Positions 47,656 through 59,281 of a DNA stretch of 64,000 nucleotides are shown piece after piece (the first letter of the stretch is position 1; every line of letters starts with the position of its first letter). The position numbers were made by a program, and so were the translations under genes. The stretch comes from Artemisia argyi (lineage: Eukaryota > Streptophyta > Magnoliopsida > Asterales > Asteraceae). The DNA lies in assembly GCA_030686995.1 (NCBI GenBank), contig CM060709.1, positions 271,983,913 to 272,047,912 on the forward strand. The letters run 5' to 3'. The notes below the pieces were generated by a model. That model saw only the letters and a program-made list of their open reading frames with translations, searched no databases and was not told where the DNA came from.

Positions 47656-48282
47656 GGATCAAATTAACGAATATTTGTCAACAATATATTACTATATATA
47701 TAATACACCATCATAGACGGTGTCGTTTTTGCTGTTGGGTTCCCTTTCCACTTGCATAGCCTGCCACATACAATGGCATGCCTGGTCCAACCTCATATTC
47801 GGCCCAATGTGAAAGTCCGCTTCGTTCTTTAATAAAAAACACACACACATAAACGATGAAGCTAGAACATTCACAGACAAGTCCAGAAGCATCCCCGCCA
47901 TAACCATAATCTTTTCCTTCTTCTTGACTCAGGTTATGGTCGTTGTTATCAAAACTCGATTCCAAGATGCGGTGACTTTGTAGTACGGCTTGGTCTTTTT
48001 TTCTCCAGCCATTAGTACAACAGTTGCATCTTCCACAACATCATTCATCGAGATTTACTTGTGAAACGGCCAAAGGGTTGGTGGTGGTGGAGGTGGTTAC
48101 GCTACCCGTGACAGTGATGCCGTTGGTGGTGGTTATTCACAAAATAGAGGTACTTAATCTGTTAAATTAGTTAGTTAATTGTGTTTTTTTACCTTTTTAT
48201 GTAATTATTGGAAGGTGTAATTAAATTTGTTGTGTTTCATTTTTAGTAATTTATAAAATTTTGATTTGTTATATTAGTAGGT
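47346..48282. other. Spacer with poly-T tract and a glycine-rich coding fragment
   Basis: A T run at 47616-47654. On the plus strand 48066-48149 reads NGQRVGGGGGGYATRDSDAV then GGGYSQNRG, ending at a GTACTTAATC that could be a donor. This resembles the glycine-rich tail of plant RNA-binding or cold-shock proteins but is too short to assign. Nothing else recognised. Confidence 0.3.
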
Positions 48283-49106
48283 TGATGAGGCGAAAGATGA
48301 ACCATTTTTAGGGGGTCATTTTAGCCCGGATTCGAATTTATTTGATTAAATATTGCCCTAAATCGTTTCTTTTGTCATTTTAGGTACTTTTGGAGTGAAT
48401 TCTGGAAAACGAAGCATTTTGGACGTTTTTTGAGCATAAAAGTGAAGAAAACGGCAAAGTCTTAATTTTCCTTGCTGGGAACAGTACCTGACGGCGTCAC
48501 CAATTTCTTAATGACGTCGTCAAGAGTAATACAAGAGGTAGAAGTGGATAAAGTCCGTGACGATCCAGAAGAGTTTTGTACTATGGAGATGACGGCGTCA
48601 TCATGGGCCGTCATGGTCCAAATGTGAGTGACGGCCCAGAGTAGAATTACACATGACGGCGTCAAAAGTGGATCTAGGCAATCCGATTTCATTATGGGCG
48701 GCGAGTTGACGGCGTCAGAATTTCCTTCTTGACGCCGTCACACTGTAAAATCTATATATAGTTTTGCAATTTTCATTCATTAGTGTGTAACTTTTTAGGG
48801 TATAACTTTGGAGATAAACCCTAGTCCGAATATCACAGCTTTTTCAAGGGTTTTTACCCTTTGAAACCTTTCATGTTCAATTGAGATAAGTACTCTTTCA
48901 ATTCATTCAATATGTCTATGTGTTGTTTGAATATATCTTACACTTGTCTTGAATTTAACATGCTTGGCTAGATCTCTTGTGTGTTTGCTTAGATGTAGTG
49001 AAACCTAGGTGTTAATTATGGGTTGATTGTTTGTTTATAGTTGTTACGGATGATTGTATTCGATGTTAAGCTTAAGAAAACTGGCAGACATCCATTGGTA
49101 ATGGTA
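48283..49106 (+). mobile_element. Truncated Athila-like LTR
   Basis: Starts TGATGAGGCGAAAGATGAACC and follows the LTR consensus, including the TGACGGCGTCA array and CTATATATAG TATA box (about 48760), up to CTTAAGAAAACTGGCAGACA, then departs at about 49106. The U5 end is missing. Confidence 0.85.
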
Positions 49107-49857
49107 TGTGTTAATTCACATACCTTTTCATAGCCAAAAACTGACCCAAATAGACTAATTATGCTAACAAATGCCAAAGAATGTGTGTTTTTATGTTTGT
49201 GAACGTGCAGGTACGGATATATCGTAAAAAGATGAAAAACAAACAAAACCCCGGTAAAAACGAGCACGAGAGTAGAAAAGAGTCAGAAAGTCAAGCTGGA
49301 AATCAATTTGAGCTTATAAAGTCCTCAGAGTTTGATAAATGAGCAATAGTGATCCTTGTGTGAAGTTTGAAGAAATGAAAACAATGGTCCCTGCACTTTG
49401 AAAGTTGACATATTCAGTCTCTCTTAGAAAGTATTGAAGAAAAAGTCAAAAGTCAACCTTTGGGAATCATAATGACCATAATTTACCGTTGAAAGATACT
49501 TTGGAATTCAGGCAAAATCAGTCCTTGGTTTTCAGCAAATTACAAAGTTGGCCCTTAAATTCTATTACTACTTGAACCTGAAAATACTAAACAAATCCCA
49601 ATCCAATAAAAATAAAACCCAAGCCCAACATTCTCAATTCCCGATCCAATATTACCCACGGTCAACATATACTAACGGGTCAAAGAGGTCAAAGACCGGT
49701 CAAACAACAATATAAAATTACCCCGCCCCAAATTTACCCCCAATTCCCAAGTTTACCCAGGTCTCAAGAACCCTAACTCCCCAATCCTAAAATTACCGTA
49801 ATTAAGGTTACTATAGTCAAATCAAGGGGCTTCTAGAAGGTTGTCGGGGAATGTCAG
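49107..49857. other. Unassigned DNA between two LTRs
   Basis: No protein recognised. The right half has CCCAATCC/GGTCAAAGACCGG-type text like retroelement LTR or UTR sequence. It probably represents another decayed element. Confidence 0.3.
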
Positions 49858-51300
49858 TGATGAGGCAAAAAATGAACCGTTTTTAGGGGGTCATTTTAGC
49901 CCGGATTCGAATTTATTTGATCAAATATTGCCCTAAATCGTTCCTTTTGTCATTTTAGGTACTTTTGGAGTGAATTCTGGAAAAAGGAAGCATTTTGGAC
50001 ATTTTTGGAGCATAAAAGTGAAGAAAATGGCAAAGTCTTAATTTTCCTTGCTGGGAACAATACCTGACGGCGTCACATGCTCCTTAATGACGGCGTCAAG
50101 AGTAATACAAGAGGTGGAAGTGGATAAAGTCCGTGACGATCCAGAAGAGTTTTACACTATGGCCATGACGGCGTCACCATAGGCCGTCATGGTCTAAATA
50201 CATGTGACGGCCCAGAGTAGAAGTGCACATGACGGTGTCAAATCTGGATCTAGGCAATCCGATCTCATTATGGGCGGCGAGTTGACGGCGTCAGATATTC
50301 CTTCTTGACGCCGTCACCCAGTAAAATCTATATATAGTTTTGCAATTTTCATTCATAAAAGAGGAACAAGTAGGGTGTAACTTTGGAGAAACCCTAGCAC
50401 GAATATTACTGCTTTTTCAAGGGTTTTTACCCTTTGAAACCTTTCATGTCAATTTGAGATAAGCACTCTTTCAATTCAATCAATATGTCTATGTGTTGCT
50501 TGAATATATCTTACACTTGTCTTGAATTCAACATGCTAGGCTAGATCTCTTGTGTGTTTGCTTAGATGTAGTGAAACCTAGATGTTAATTATGGGTTGAT
50601 TGTTTGTTTATAGTTGTTACGGATGATTGTATTCGATGTTAGGCTTAAGAAAACTGGCAGACTTTCATTGGTGACATGCTTGAATGTCTTAAGAAACATG
50701 ATCAGAGGTGTACTATGATTTTTGGTTGTATTTAATGCGTAGGAGAATTCTAATGATCCCATATTAGGAGCTTCTAACGGCTCGACATAGGAGTGAAGTA
50801 GGATCCTATAGAGTTAAGGAATATTGTACACGGCCCTACGACTGGTATTAAGGAATACGACCCGTCATCCATGCAATTGTAACAAACTATCAACCTGTAA
50901 AAGATATCTAGGGAGTAATGAAACCTTAGTAAACACAACTCTCCCTATTATTGTTCACACCACTAGTTTTATTAGCTTTATTTTCATTCTTGTTATTTTA
51001 TTTTGATTGAATCTTAGTTATTGGGTTAGTTGACTAGCAACTAATTTCGCCCACTCTTCCAAAACCCAAAATTTTAATTGCTTTTATAAAAATATAAAAA
51101 TACAAAAAGAATCATCCCTCACCTCTAGACCTAGTTTTTAGGTTTTCTAATCCTAGCGACACTATTCCTGAGTTGAACGATCAGTCCCACGGTGCTTGCC
51201 ACTATACTATACTAAAACGATCAGGTACACTGCCTGGTGGGGGTTGTAAGCTTCTCGAGATCCCTCGAGAGGTAAAGCCTGGTGCGATTACCACGTATCA
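49858..51300 (+). mobile_element. 5' LTR of Athila-like gag-protease element
   Basis: TGATGAGGCAAAAAATGAACC at 49858 to ...ACCACGTATCA at 51300, 1443 bp, followed six bases later by the primer site. U3 carries the TGACG array (50065-50315), then a TATA box CTATATATAG at about 50328. The U5 tRNA-Asp-like motif lies at 51196-51222. The 5-bp flank GTCAG has no partner found in the window because the 3' end of the element is rearranged. Confidence 0.9.
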
Positions 51301-51306
51301 AGTTTT

Positions 51307-51324
51307 TGGCGCCGTTGCCGGGGA
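51307..51324 (+). promoter_or_regulatory. Primer-binding site, tRNA-Asp
   Basis: TGGCGCCGTTGCCGGGGA is complementary to the 3' end (including CCA) of plant tRNA-Asp as I know it, the primer used by Athila-type elements. Confidence 0.9.
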
Positions 51325-51481
51325 ATAGTTATTGTCTAGGTTAGGATTTCTTTTTATTAGGTCTACTTGCTAGATTCCTTTCTAGTAAGATTTTATTTTT
51401 ATTTCTAGGTTCTCCTTAGTCTATCTTTTTCTTCGTGTCTTTGTTAGTAAATTAAATTCATTGACTATTCCGTTGACCATT

Positions 51482-53330
51482 ATGGAAAACGCGAATCCAC
51501 CCCTTTCCCCTAGAGAAGTGGCTTTGTTACGTGAACAAATCGAGAATGAGCTTAGGGAGCTTAATAGGTTGATTAATGTTGAGCTCGACCATGTGATGCG
51601 TGGGAATCACAACAGGTTTTACCTCTCGAGGGATCTCGAGAAGCTTACAACCCCCACCAGGCAGTGTACCTGATCGTTGTAGTATAGCATAGTGACAAGT
51701 ACCTGGGGATTGATCGTTCAACTCAGGAATAGTGTCGTTAGGATTGAAATTAATCTAACTAGGTCTAAAGGTGAAGGATGATTCTTTTTTGTATTTTTAT
51801 ATTTTATGAAAAGCAAGTAAAAATCTTGGGTATTGGAAGGAGGGGCGGAATTAGTTGCTAATCAACTAACCCAAAAACTACTAATCAAACTAATGTGCAA
51901 GAAAAATAAACTAAGGTTCTACAAGATAAGTGAAGCATGTCTACCTATAATATGTTACTCCTTGCTAGCTATCCAATTCTACTTATTGAATTATCACACC
52001 TTGTTTTAATTGACGGGTTGTATTCCTTAATACCATTCGTGGGGTGGCGTACGTACTTCCCCAACTCTATAAGCTCCTACTTCACTCCTACGTCGAGCCT
52101 GCAAGAAGCTCCTAATATGGGATCATTAGAATTCGCTCATGCATTAAATACAACCATAATAACCTAGTACGCATTGGTTCATGTTTCTTAAGACGTTCAA
52201 GCATGTTACCCTATGGAAGTCTGCCAGTTTTCTTAAGCCTAACATCAAATACAATCAACCAAACAAGAGACAATAGGAATCAAGAATTATAAGCTAAATC
52301 AACTAGACCTATCGAAGTGTCACACCCTAATTGATGAAGATAGACACAAACATCAACAAGGAATCGATAAGATCTAATCAATTATATACAAGTTTCACAC
52401 AATCATAAGTAGACACAAGGTGAATCAGCAAAACATCATCAAAGAAGAGCAAGCAACAATGATAATGGAAAACATAATTAAGATAGAATCAACAAACCAA
52501 TACATGATGTTTATGGAGTGATTGAAACCCTCTAAGTTGCTGAAAAAACACCTACCTAAACCCAGGAATCGACCTTAGGGTTTAGGGCTTACAAAAAGTG
52601 AAGTTATAATGTTATATTTATAGGCAAGTTTTCTGTCAGCAAGGCTTGACGGCGTCAGCTCTAACACATGACGGCGTCAACCCGCCGTTTTCACCAAATC
52701 GAATATTTCTTCGTCCTGTTCGCGTGGGCTTTTGAATCACCTAAATCCGAGTTCGTATGCAAAAGTTAAGACCAAAACAATATCAGCTACTCCGCGCGCC
52801 CGTTTTGACAAGTTAACACGTGACGACCTACGTGACGCCTTCAGGAAGTCTTCTAGGCCATCACTCTTTAATTTTACATGTGACGGCCTTGGGTGACGCC
52901 GTCACGTTTTCACTTGACCGTCACCACTTCCACCTCTTGTTTACTCTTGACGCCGTCACATGAAGACTCTTGACGCCGTCAGGTACTGTTCCCAGCAAGG
53001 AAAATTAAGACTTTGCCGTTTTCTTCACTTTTATGCTCCAAAAATGTCCAAAATACTTCCTTTTCCAGAATTCACTCCAAAAGTACCTAAAATCACAAAA
53101 GGAACGATTTAGGGCAATATTTGATCAAATAAATTCAATTCCGGGCTTAAATGACCCCCTAAAAACGGTTCATTTTTCGCCTCATCACCATGCATTTAGT
53201 GACCTAGCGACCGCCTTGTATTCAAATAAGGACCTAGGACCTAATGATTTTGAGAATGTGGTTAAGGAACTTGAGGAAGGGGAGATAGATCCAAAGCTAG
53301 ATGACTATTTCAATCTATACCCCCACTAAG
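51482..53330 (+). pseudogene. Short gag-like frame split by a solo LTR
   Basis: ATG 51482 begins MENANPPLSPREVALLREQI and runs into the solo LTR at 51594. The frame resumes after it at 53193 (AFSDLATALYSNKDLGPNDF ... KELEEGEIDPKLDDYFNLYP) and ends at a TAA at 53328-53330. The usual Athila gag core (compare 62796-64000) is absent, so even before the LTR insertion this was a shortened gag. The insertion now separates the two halves. Confidence 0.65.
51594..53187 (-). mobile_element. Solo Athila-like LTR inside gag
   Basis: Minus-strand TGATGAGGCGAAAAATGAAC at 53187 to ...CCACGCATCA at 51594. CCATG occurs on both sides (51589-51593 and 53188-53192), a perfect 5-bp duplication. The tRNA-Asp-like motif is at 51672-51703. 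No internal domain remains. Confidence 0.92.
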
Positions 53331-54074
53331 GAGGAGATTTCGTACTATAATAATCTTATTGATAATCCTCGGCCTCCTTTCACTAGAATTGAGCCTAAGA
53401 TAAAGAGAGGCGATCCTAAGAGTGCAAAGATACCATGTATGATTGGGTATAAACATATTGACAATGCTTACATTGATTTTAAATCCCCAATCAACATTAT
53501 GTCCTCAAGTGTTTATAATGATATAGTGAAAACAAGACTTGGACCTAGAAAGGATACTAAATACCCCGGGGGAGTTTGTAACTTTGTCGGGAGAGTTAAA
53601 GGTCTACATGTCTTTGTTGGGAACTTTACTTATGTCACTGACTTTATGGTTGTTGAAGACCTAGCTAGTGTTATTGATTGTCGCTTATCCCATGTTGTGT
53701 TTGGTAAACCATTTGTTGAAGAGTCCAAGTTAGAATATGATGAGATAGAAGGGACAATCCGATTTGGTAGTAAAACCGATAGGATCACATATAGGATGCC
53801 TAATAGAATGAAAGAATTTTGTTTTGTGCCTCGATTTGACATGGATAACATTGGTGCTTTTGAGAACATCAATGAAGAGGATAAGAAAAAGGGCATGGAC
53901 TATGTATGGGAGAAGAAGAGCCTTTTCTATAAAGATTGCTTGACTCTAGAACCGAAATATAAAGTTGATAAGGAATTTGCCAATAGGATTATAGGAGCAA
54001 TTGGGAAAAAGGTAGTTGGTCTCTATAAAGAACATTTACAATCGGTAAATGAGACCAACGATGAGGTCACGTAA
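53301..54074 (+). CDS. Retroelement protease-region protein, no RT/IN
   Basis: An open frame of 257 codons overlaps the end of the gag frame. It has PPFTRIEPKIKRGDPKSAKI, IPCMIGYKHIDNAYIDFKSP, INIMSSSVYNDIV, ...VGNFTYVTDFMVVEDL and VVFGKPFVEESKLEYDEIEG, the layout of the retropepsin-like region of Athila-related gag-pol proteins. The catalytic D(T/S/L)G triplet reads DFK, so activity is doubtful. The frame ends at TAA 54072-54074 with no reverse transcriptase or integrase downstream. It probably belongs to a non-autonomous gag-protease element moved by others. The ATG is a convenience; the protein may be made by frameshift from gag. Confidence 0.7.
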   Translation: MTISIYTPTKEEISYYNNLIDNPRPPFTRIEPKIKRGDPKSAKIPCMIGYKHIDNAYIDFKSPINIMSSSVYNDIVKTRLGPRKDTKYPGGVCNFVGRVKGLHVFVGNFTYVTDFMVVEDLASVIDCRLSHVVFGKPFVEESKLEYDEIEGTIRFGSKTDRITYRMPNRMKEFCFVPRFDMDNIGAFENINEEDKKKGMDYVWEKKSLFYKDCLTLEPKYKVDKEFANRIIGAIGKKVVGLYKEHLQSVNETNDEVT

Positions 54075-54590
54075 TTGCCCATGACCTTGAGTCTAGCTAC
54101 AAGACTCGTAAATAAAGAAAAGCGCTTCTTAGGAGGCAACCCATGTTTTGTGTGATTTTTATTTGTTTGATTGTTATTTGATTCCGTATGCATGTTTTAG
54201 TTTTATTGTTGGTAGATCATGTTTCAAAATAAAATTGTGAAAATGCTTTATTTTGTCGTTTAACTTCGTCTTAACTTCATACAAAGGTATTTCACAAAAG
54301 ATAAGTGTAAGGGGAAACCCCAAATTTGTTTTTAAGAACGAAATTGATCATAATTCTCCACAATATTAAATGAACATGTGTATTAGTATTTGTTAGAGTC
54401 AAATGCTTGTATCGAGTCATAATGATGTTTTGCAGGATTTTCCAGGAAATAGGACATAAGTTTTTCCAGAAATTTTCCGGAAACTTAGCGTAAAGATTTC
54501 TGCAGGTCACTTCTGACGGCGTCAGGAATTACTCCCGACGGCGTCATGTGTAAAATTCTGGAAATTTTGCTAGTTTTGTTTTTCTAACGG
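54075..54590 (+). other. Post-ORF leader-like region of the Athila element
   Basis: Contains CTTCTTAGGAGGCAACCCAT (about 54126-54145), a sequence I associate with the region just after pol in Athila-type elements, and two TGACGGCGTCA/CGACGGCGTCA words near 54513-54545. No protein. Confidence 0.5.
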
Positions 54591-55929
54591 AGTCTTGAAG
54601 TTTTTGTTAATTATTTAGTTTTATAAACTCCAGGAAATCTGCAAACATTCATTCCACAAGCATTATATCTTAATTTGTTTTCTAGGACTTGTTAGTATAT
54701 ATAGATTGCCGCCGATTTTACACGAGGTTGCCTTGTTTGTTTTCTCAGGTTTAATAGGTTATGTATGACAAGAAGATGATTTATATTTCTGAAAGGGAAG
54801 CTTTGAATGCTCATTTTCTTGGAGGAAGATCTAACCTTGTTACCACACTATCCACACCGAACGAATCAGGGGAGTATTTGATTTCATTCTTTTGCCTATT
54901 TCACTTTTACATTCTTTAATTGAACATTGGGGACAATGTTCATCCTAAGTGTAAGGGGAGGGTAAATGATGATACCTTATAGGATACACTTGCACTTGAG
55001 TTTGTTTGTTTGATTGTAGGTGTGTAATAAAACTATGAGAAATACTTGTTAGTGAAATTTTAGCGCCAAATTTAAATTTTTTTACAACATTTAGGAGTGA
55101 AACTTTAGCCTTAGCATGCGTCTCATAGATAGGAGTTGTATGACTAGCACAAAACCGTACCATTCAGAAAAATTTTCCACCCAAATACGTGAGGTTCGCC
55201 TTTAGATTTGATAGGAAAAGCATTCATTATTAGTGCTTATGAGTGTACCGGTAGCATTTAGATTCTAGAACTTGCGTTAGTGATGCATCCCGAGACCTCT
55301 AGTGAGACTACATTCGTGTAGTAGGATTTACTACATGATAAGAGGCATTAGGATCACCCTTGTGTTAAACCCGTATCATAATTACTTGACCATTTAAGTC
55401 ATATTACTTGGCTAGTTAAGTCAACTAATTTTTCCCACACCATTAGCGTTGTACTCATTTTTAGTACACGAAACCCCTAGTACACCCCTCCGAGCATATC
55501 TTTTCGTTTCTAACTTTAAGCATCTTACTTAAAGGAAGAATTTGTTACAACACAATTAAATGTACACCCAAATCGCCTTAGCCTTCCGTGTATGCACTCA
55601 TCTTTAGTGCATTATTGTTACATGTTTAAACCCTTAGTTAATTATCTAATTGATTACATGGTTGCTAAGTCGAGTCATATCTTGTACATATTGTTTTGGG
55701 ACGATTGGGACTCATGGGTAAAGTACTTATGTTATGGAGTAATGGGGAAGAACATCATTTATTACCCCCATATGTGCGTTAATCTTAAAAGTACTCCAAG
55801 TGTTTTGATTGTCTTGATTCGAGTCATTGGATTAGTTTATTGTAAAGTATGTAAAAATTCAAGTGTAAGGGGAATATATATTCCCTATGATGTATTATTT
55901 TGGATTGTAGGGTAAGAGTGTATGCAAAA

Positions 55930-55962
<33 letters not shown>

Positions 55963-57876
55963 AGAAAAAGAAAAGAAAAAAACATACGGACTACCATCCC
56001 GTTTCATTCTATGTTTATTTTATGTTTTTGTTATTTTTGATTCATTAGCTTAAGTCGAGTCTAGTCTTGGCTTAGCAACGCCATATTGTACATGTAATTA
56101 ACCAAGATTATTAACTCGCCACCAGTAAAGATTGCCTTTATCCAACAAAACCGTGTATTTCATATCCCTACACCTAAAGTTATAACCCTTTAAAAGACCT
56201 CTTTGATAGTTTATCCTAGGTGCTTACGCCATGTGGTGGAGGTTTGATCCTTTCCCAAGCCTATGGTAATCTATATTACTATGACAGGTAGTGAGAGATG
56301 TTTTCTATTTTCATATTGTGATATATACTTTATTACACCCGAGAGATGTGAGTATCTAAACACTATTTGTGAGGTGCTAGTATATGACCTCCGTGCTTGT
56401 CTTTGGTCTTTAGTGGAACGATTATTTGTTGTAATTACTTTTATATTAGTGTTAAATGACCCCTAACTTGTATTTTGATTAGAATAAAAGCGCATTTGCT
56501 TGAGGACAAGCAAATCTCAAGTGTAAGGGTATTTGATGAGGCGAAAAATGAACCGTTTTTAGGGGGTAATTTTAGCCCGGATTCGAATTTATTTGATCAA
56601 ATATTGCCCTAAATCGTTCCTTTTGTCATTTTAGTTACTTTTGGAGTGAATTCTGGAAAAGGAAGTATTTTGGACATTTTTGGAGCATAAAAGTGAAGAA
56701 AATGGCAAAGTCTTAATTTTCCTTGCTGGGAACAGTACCTGACGGCGTCACATGCTCCTTAATGATGGCATCAAGAGTAATACAAGAAGTGGAAGTGGAT
56801 AAAGTCCGTGACGATCCAGAAGAGTTTTACACTATGGGCATGACGGCGTCACCATAGGCCGTCATGGTCCAAATACATGTGACGGCCCAGAGTAGAAGTG
56901 CACATGACGGCGTCAAATCTGGATCTAGGCAATCCAATCTCATTATGGGCGGCGAGTTGACGGCGTCAGAAATTCCTTCTTAACGTCGTCACCCTGTAAA
57001 ATCTATATATAGTTTTGCAATTTTCATTCATAAAAGAGGAACAAGTAGGGTGTAACTTTGGAGAAACCCTAGCACGAATATTACTGCTTTTTCAAGGGTT
57101 TTTACCCTTTGAAACCTTTCATGTCAATTTGAGATAAGTACTCTTTCAATTCAATCAATATGTCTATGTGTTACTTGAATATATCTTACACTTGTCTTGA
57201 ATTAAACATGCTAGGCTAGATCTCTTGTGTATTTGCTTAGATGTAGTGAAACCTAGATGTTAATTATGGGTTGATTGTTTGTTTATAGCTGTTACGGATT
57301 ATTGTATTCGATGTTAGGCTTAAGAAAACTGGCAGACTTCCATTGGTGACATGCTTGAACATCTTAAGAAACATGATCAGAGGTGTACTATGATTTTTGG
57401 TTGTATTTAATGCGTAGGATAAATCTAATTATCCCATGTTAGGAGCTTCTAACGGCTCGACATAGGAGTGAAGTAGGATCCTATAGAGTTAGGGAATATT
57501 GTACACGGCCCTACGACTGGTATTAATGAATACGACTCGTCATCCATGCAATTGTAACAAACTATCAACCTGTAAAAGATATCTAGGGAGTAATGAAACC
57601 TAAGTAAACACAACTCTCCCTATTATTGTTCACACCACTAGTTTAATTAGCTTTATTTTCATTTCTGTTATTTTATTCTTATTGCATCTTAGTTATTGGG
57701 TTAGTTGACTAGCAACTAATTCCGCCCACTCTTCCAAAACCCGAGATTTTAATTGCTTTTATAAAAATATAAAAATACAAAAAGAATCATCCCTCACCTC
57801 TAGACCTAGTTTTTAGGTTTTCTAATCCTAGCGACACTATTCCTGAGTTGAACGATCAATCCCCCGGTACTTGCCA
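54591..57876 (+). repeat. 3.3-kb direct repeat, copy 1 (3' internal region plus LTR)
   Basis: Copy 1 of a tandem duplication matched by 57911-61202. It includes a long untranslated 3' region with GGGGACAATGTT and AGTGTAAGGGGAGGGT (polypurine-like, about 54943), a poly-A tract (55926-55949), the terminal GAGGACAAGCAAATCTCAAG and GTGTAAGGGTATT polypurine-like segment, and an LTR from 56534. No coding region was accepted here. Confidence 0.85.
56534..57876 (+). mobile_element. Athila-like LTR, 3' truncated
   Basis: Starts TGATGAGGCGAAAAATGAACC directly after the polypurine-like tract. Carries the TGACG array and TATA box (about 57003). It breaks off at ...CCCCCGGTACTTGCCA, inside the tRNA-Asp-like U5 motif, and is followed by a duplicated fragment TGACACTATTCCTGAGT and then copy 2 of the internal region. 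Confidence 0.85.
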
Positions 57877-57910
57877 TGACACTATTCCTGAGTATAGATT
57901 GTATATAAAC

Positions 57911-59247
57911 TCCAGTCTTAAAGTTTTTGTTAATTCTTTAGTTTTATAAATTCCAGGAAATCTGCAAACATTCATTCCACAAGCATTATATCTTAATTTG
58001 CTTTCTAGTATTTGTTAGTATATATAGATTGCCGCCGATTTTACGCGAGGTTGTCTTGTTTGTTTTCTCAGGTTTAACAGGTTATGTATGACAAGAAGAT
58101 GATTTATTTTTCTGGAAGGGAAGCTTTGATTGTTCATTTTCTTGGAGGAAGATCTAACCTTGTTACCACGCTATCCACACCGAACGAAGCATGGGAGTAT
58201 TTGATTTCATTCTTTTACCTATTTTACTTTTACATTCTTTAATTTAACATTGGAGACAATGTTCATCCTAAGTGTAAGGGGAGGGTAAATGATGATACCT
58301 TATAGGATACTATTGCACTTGAGTTTGTTTGTTTGATGGTAGGTGTGTAATAAAACTAAGAGAAATACTTGTTAGTGTAATTTTAGCACCAAATTTAAAT
58401 TTTTTTACAACATTTAGGAGTGAAACTTTAGCCTAAGCAAGCGTCTCATGGATTGGAGTCGCATGACTAGAACGAAACCGTACTATTCAGAAAAATTTTC
58501 CACCCAAATATGTGAGGTTCGCCTTTAGATTTGATAGGAAAAGCATTCACTATTAGTGCTTATGAGTGTACCGGTAGCATTTAGATTCTAGAACTTGCGT
58601 TAGTGATGCATCCCGAGACCGCTAGTGAGACTACATTCGTGTAGTAGGATTTACTACATGATAAGAGGCATTAGGATCACCCTTTTGTTAAACCCGTATC
58701 ATAATTACTTGACCATTTAAGTCATATTAATTGGCTAGTAAAGTCAACTAATTTTTTCCCACACCTTAGCGTTGTACTCATTTTTAGTACACGAAACCCT
58801 TAATACACCCCTCCGAGCCTATCTTTTCGTTTCTAACTTTAAGCATCTTACTTAAAGGAAGAATTTGTTACAACCCACTTAAATGTACCCCCAAATCGCC
58901 TTAGCCTTCCGTGTATGTACTCATCTTTAGTGCATTATTGTTATTTGTTTAAACCCTTAGTTAATTATCTAATTGATTACATGGTTGCTAAGTCGAGTCA
59001 TATCTTGTACATATTGTTTTGGGACGATTGGGACTCATGGGTAAAGTACTTATGTTTTGGAGTAATGGGGAAGAACATCATATATTACCCCCATATGTGC
59101 GTTAATCTTAAAAGTACTCCAAGTGTTTTGATTATCTTGATTCGAGTCATTATAGTAGTTTATTGTAAAGTATGTAAAAAGTCAAGTGTAAGGGGAATGT
59201 ACATTCCCTATGATGTATTATTTTGGATGGTAGGGTAAGAGTGTACA

Positions 59248-59281
<34 letters not shown>

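Noticed and set aside
47692..47965. Minus-strand frames of 71-84 residues
   Set aside because: Two overlapping frames, no domain, no splice or start context that I trust; could be a gene fragment but unsupported.
52560..53000. TGACGGCGTCA palindromes as possible replication or integration sites
   Set aside because: They occur only as part of the LTR U3 and are better explained as promoter elements of the family.
55592..55915. 107-residue frame conserved in the duplicated copy at 58915-59238
   Set aside because: It is shared only because the 3.3-kb segment is duplicated. The differences I compared change amino acids rather than being silent, and the sequence has no recognisable domain, so there is no sign of selection for a protein.
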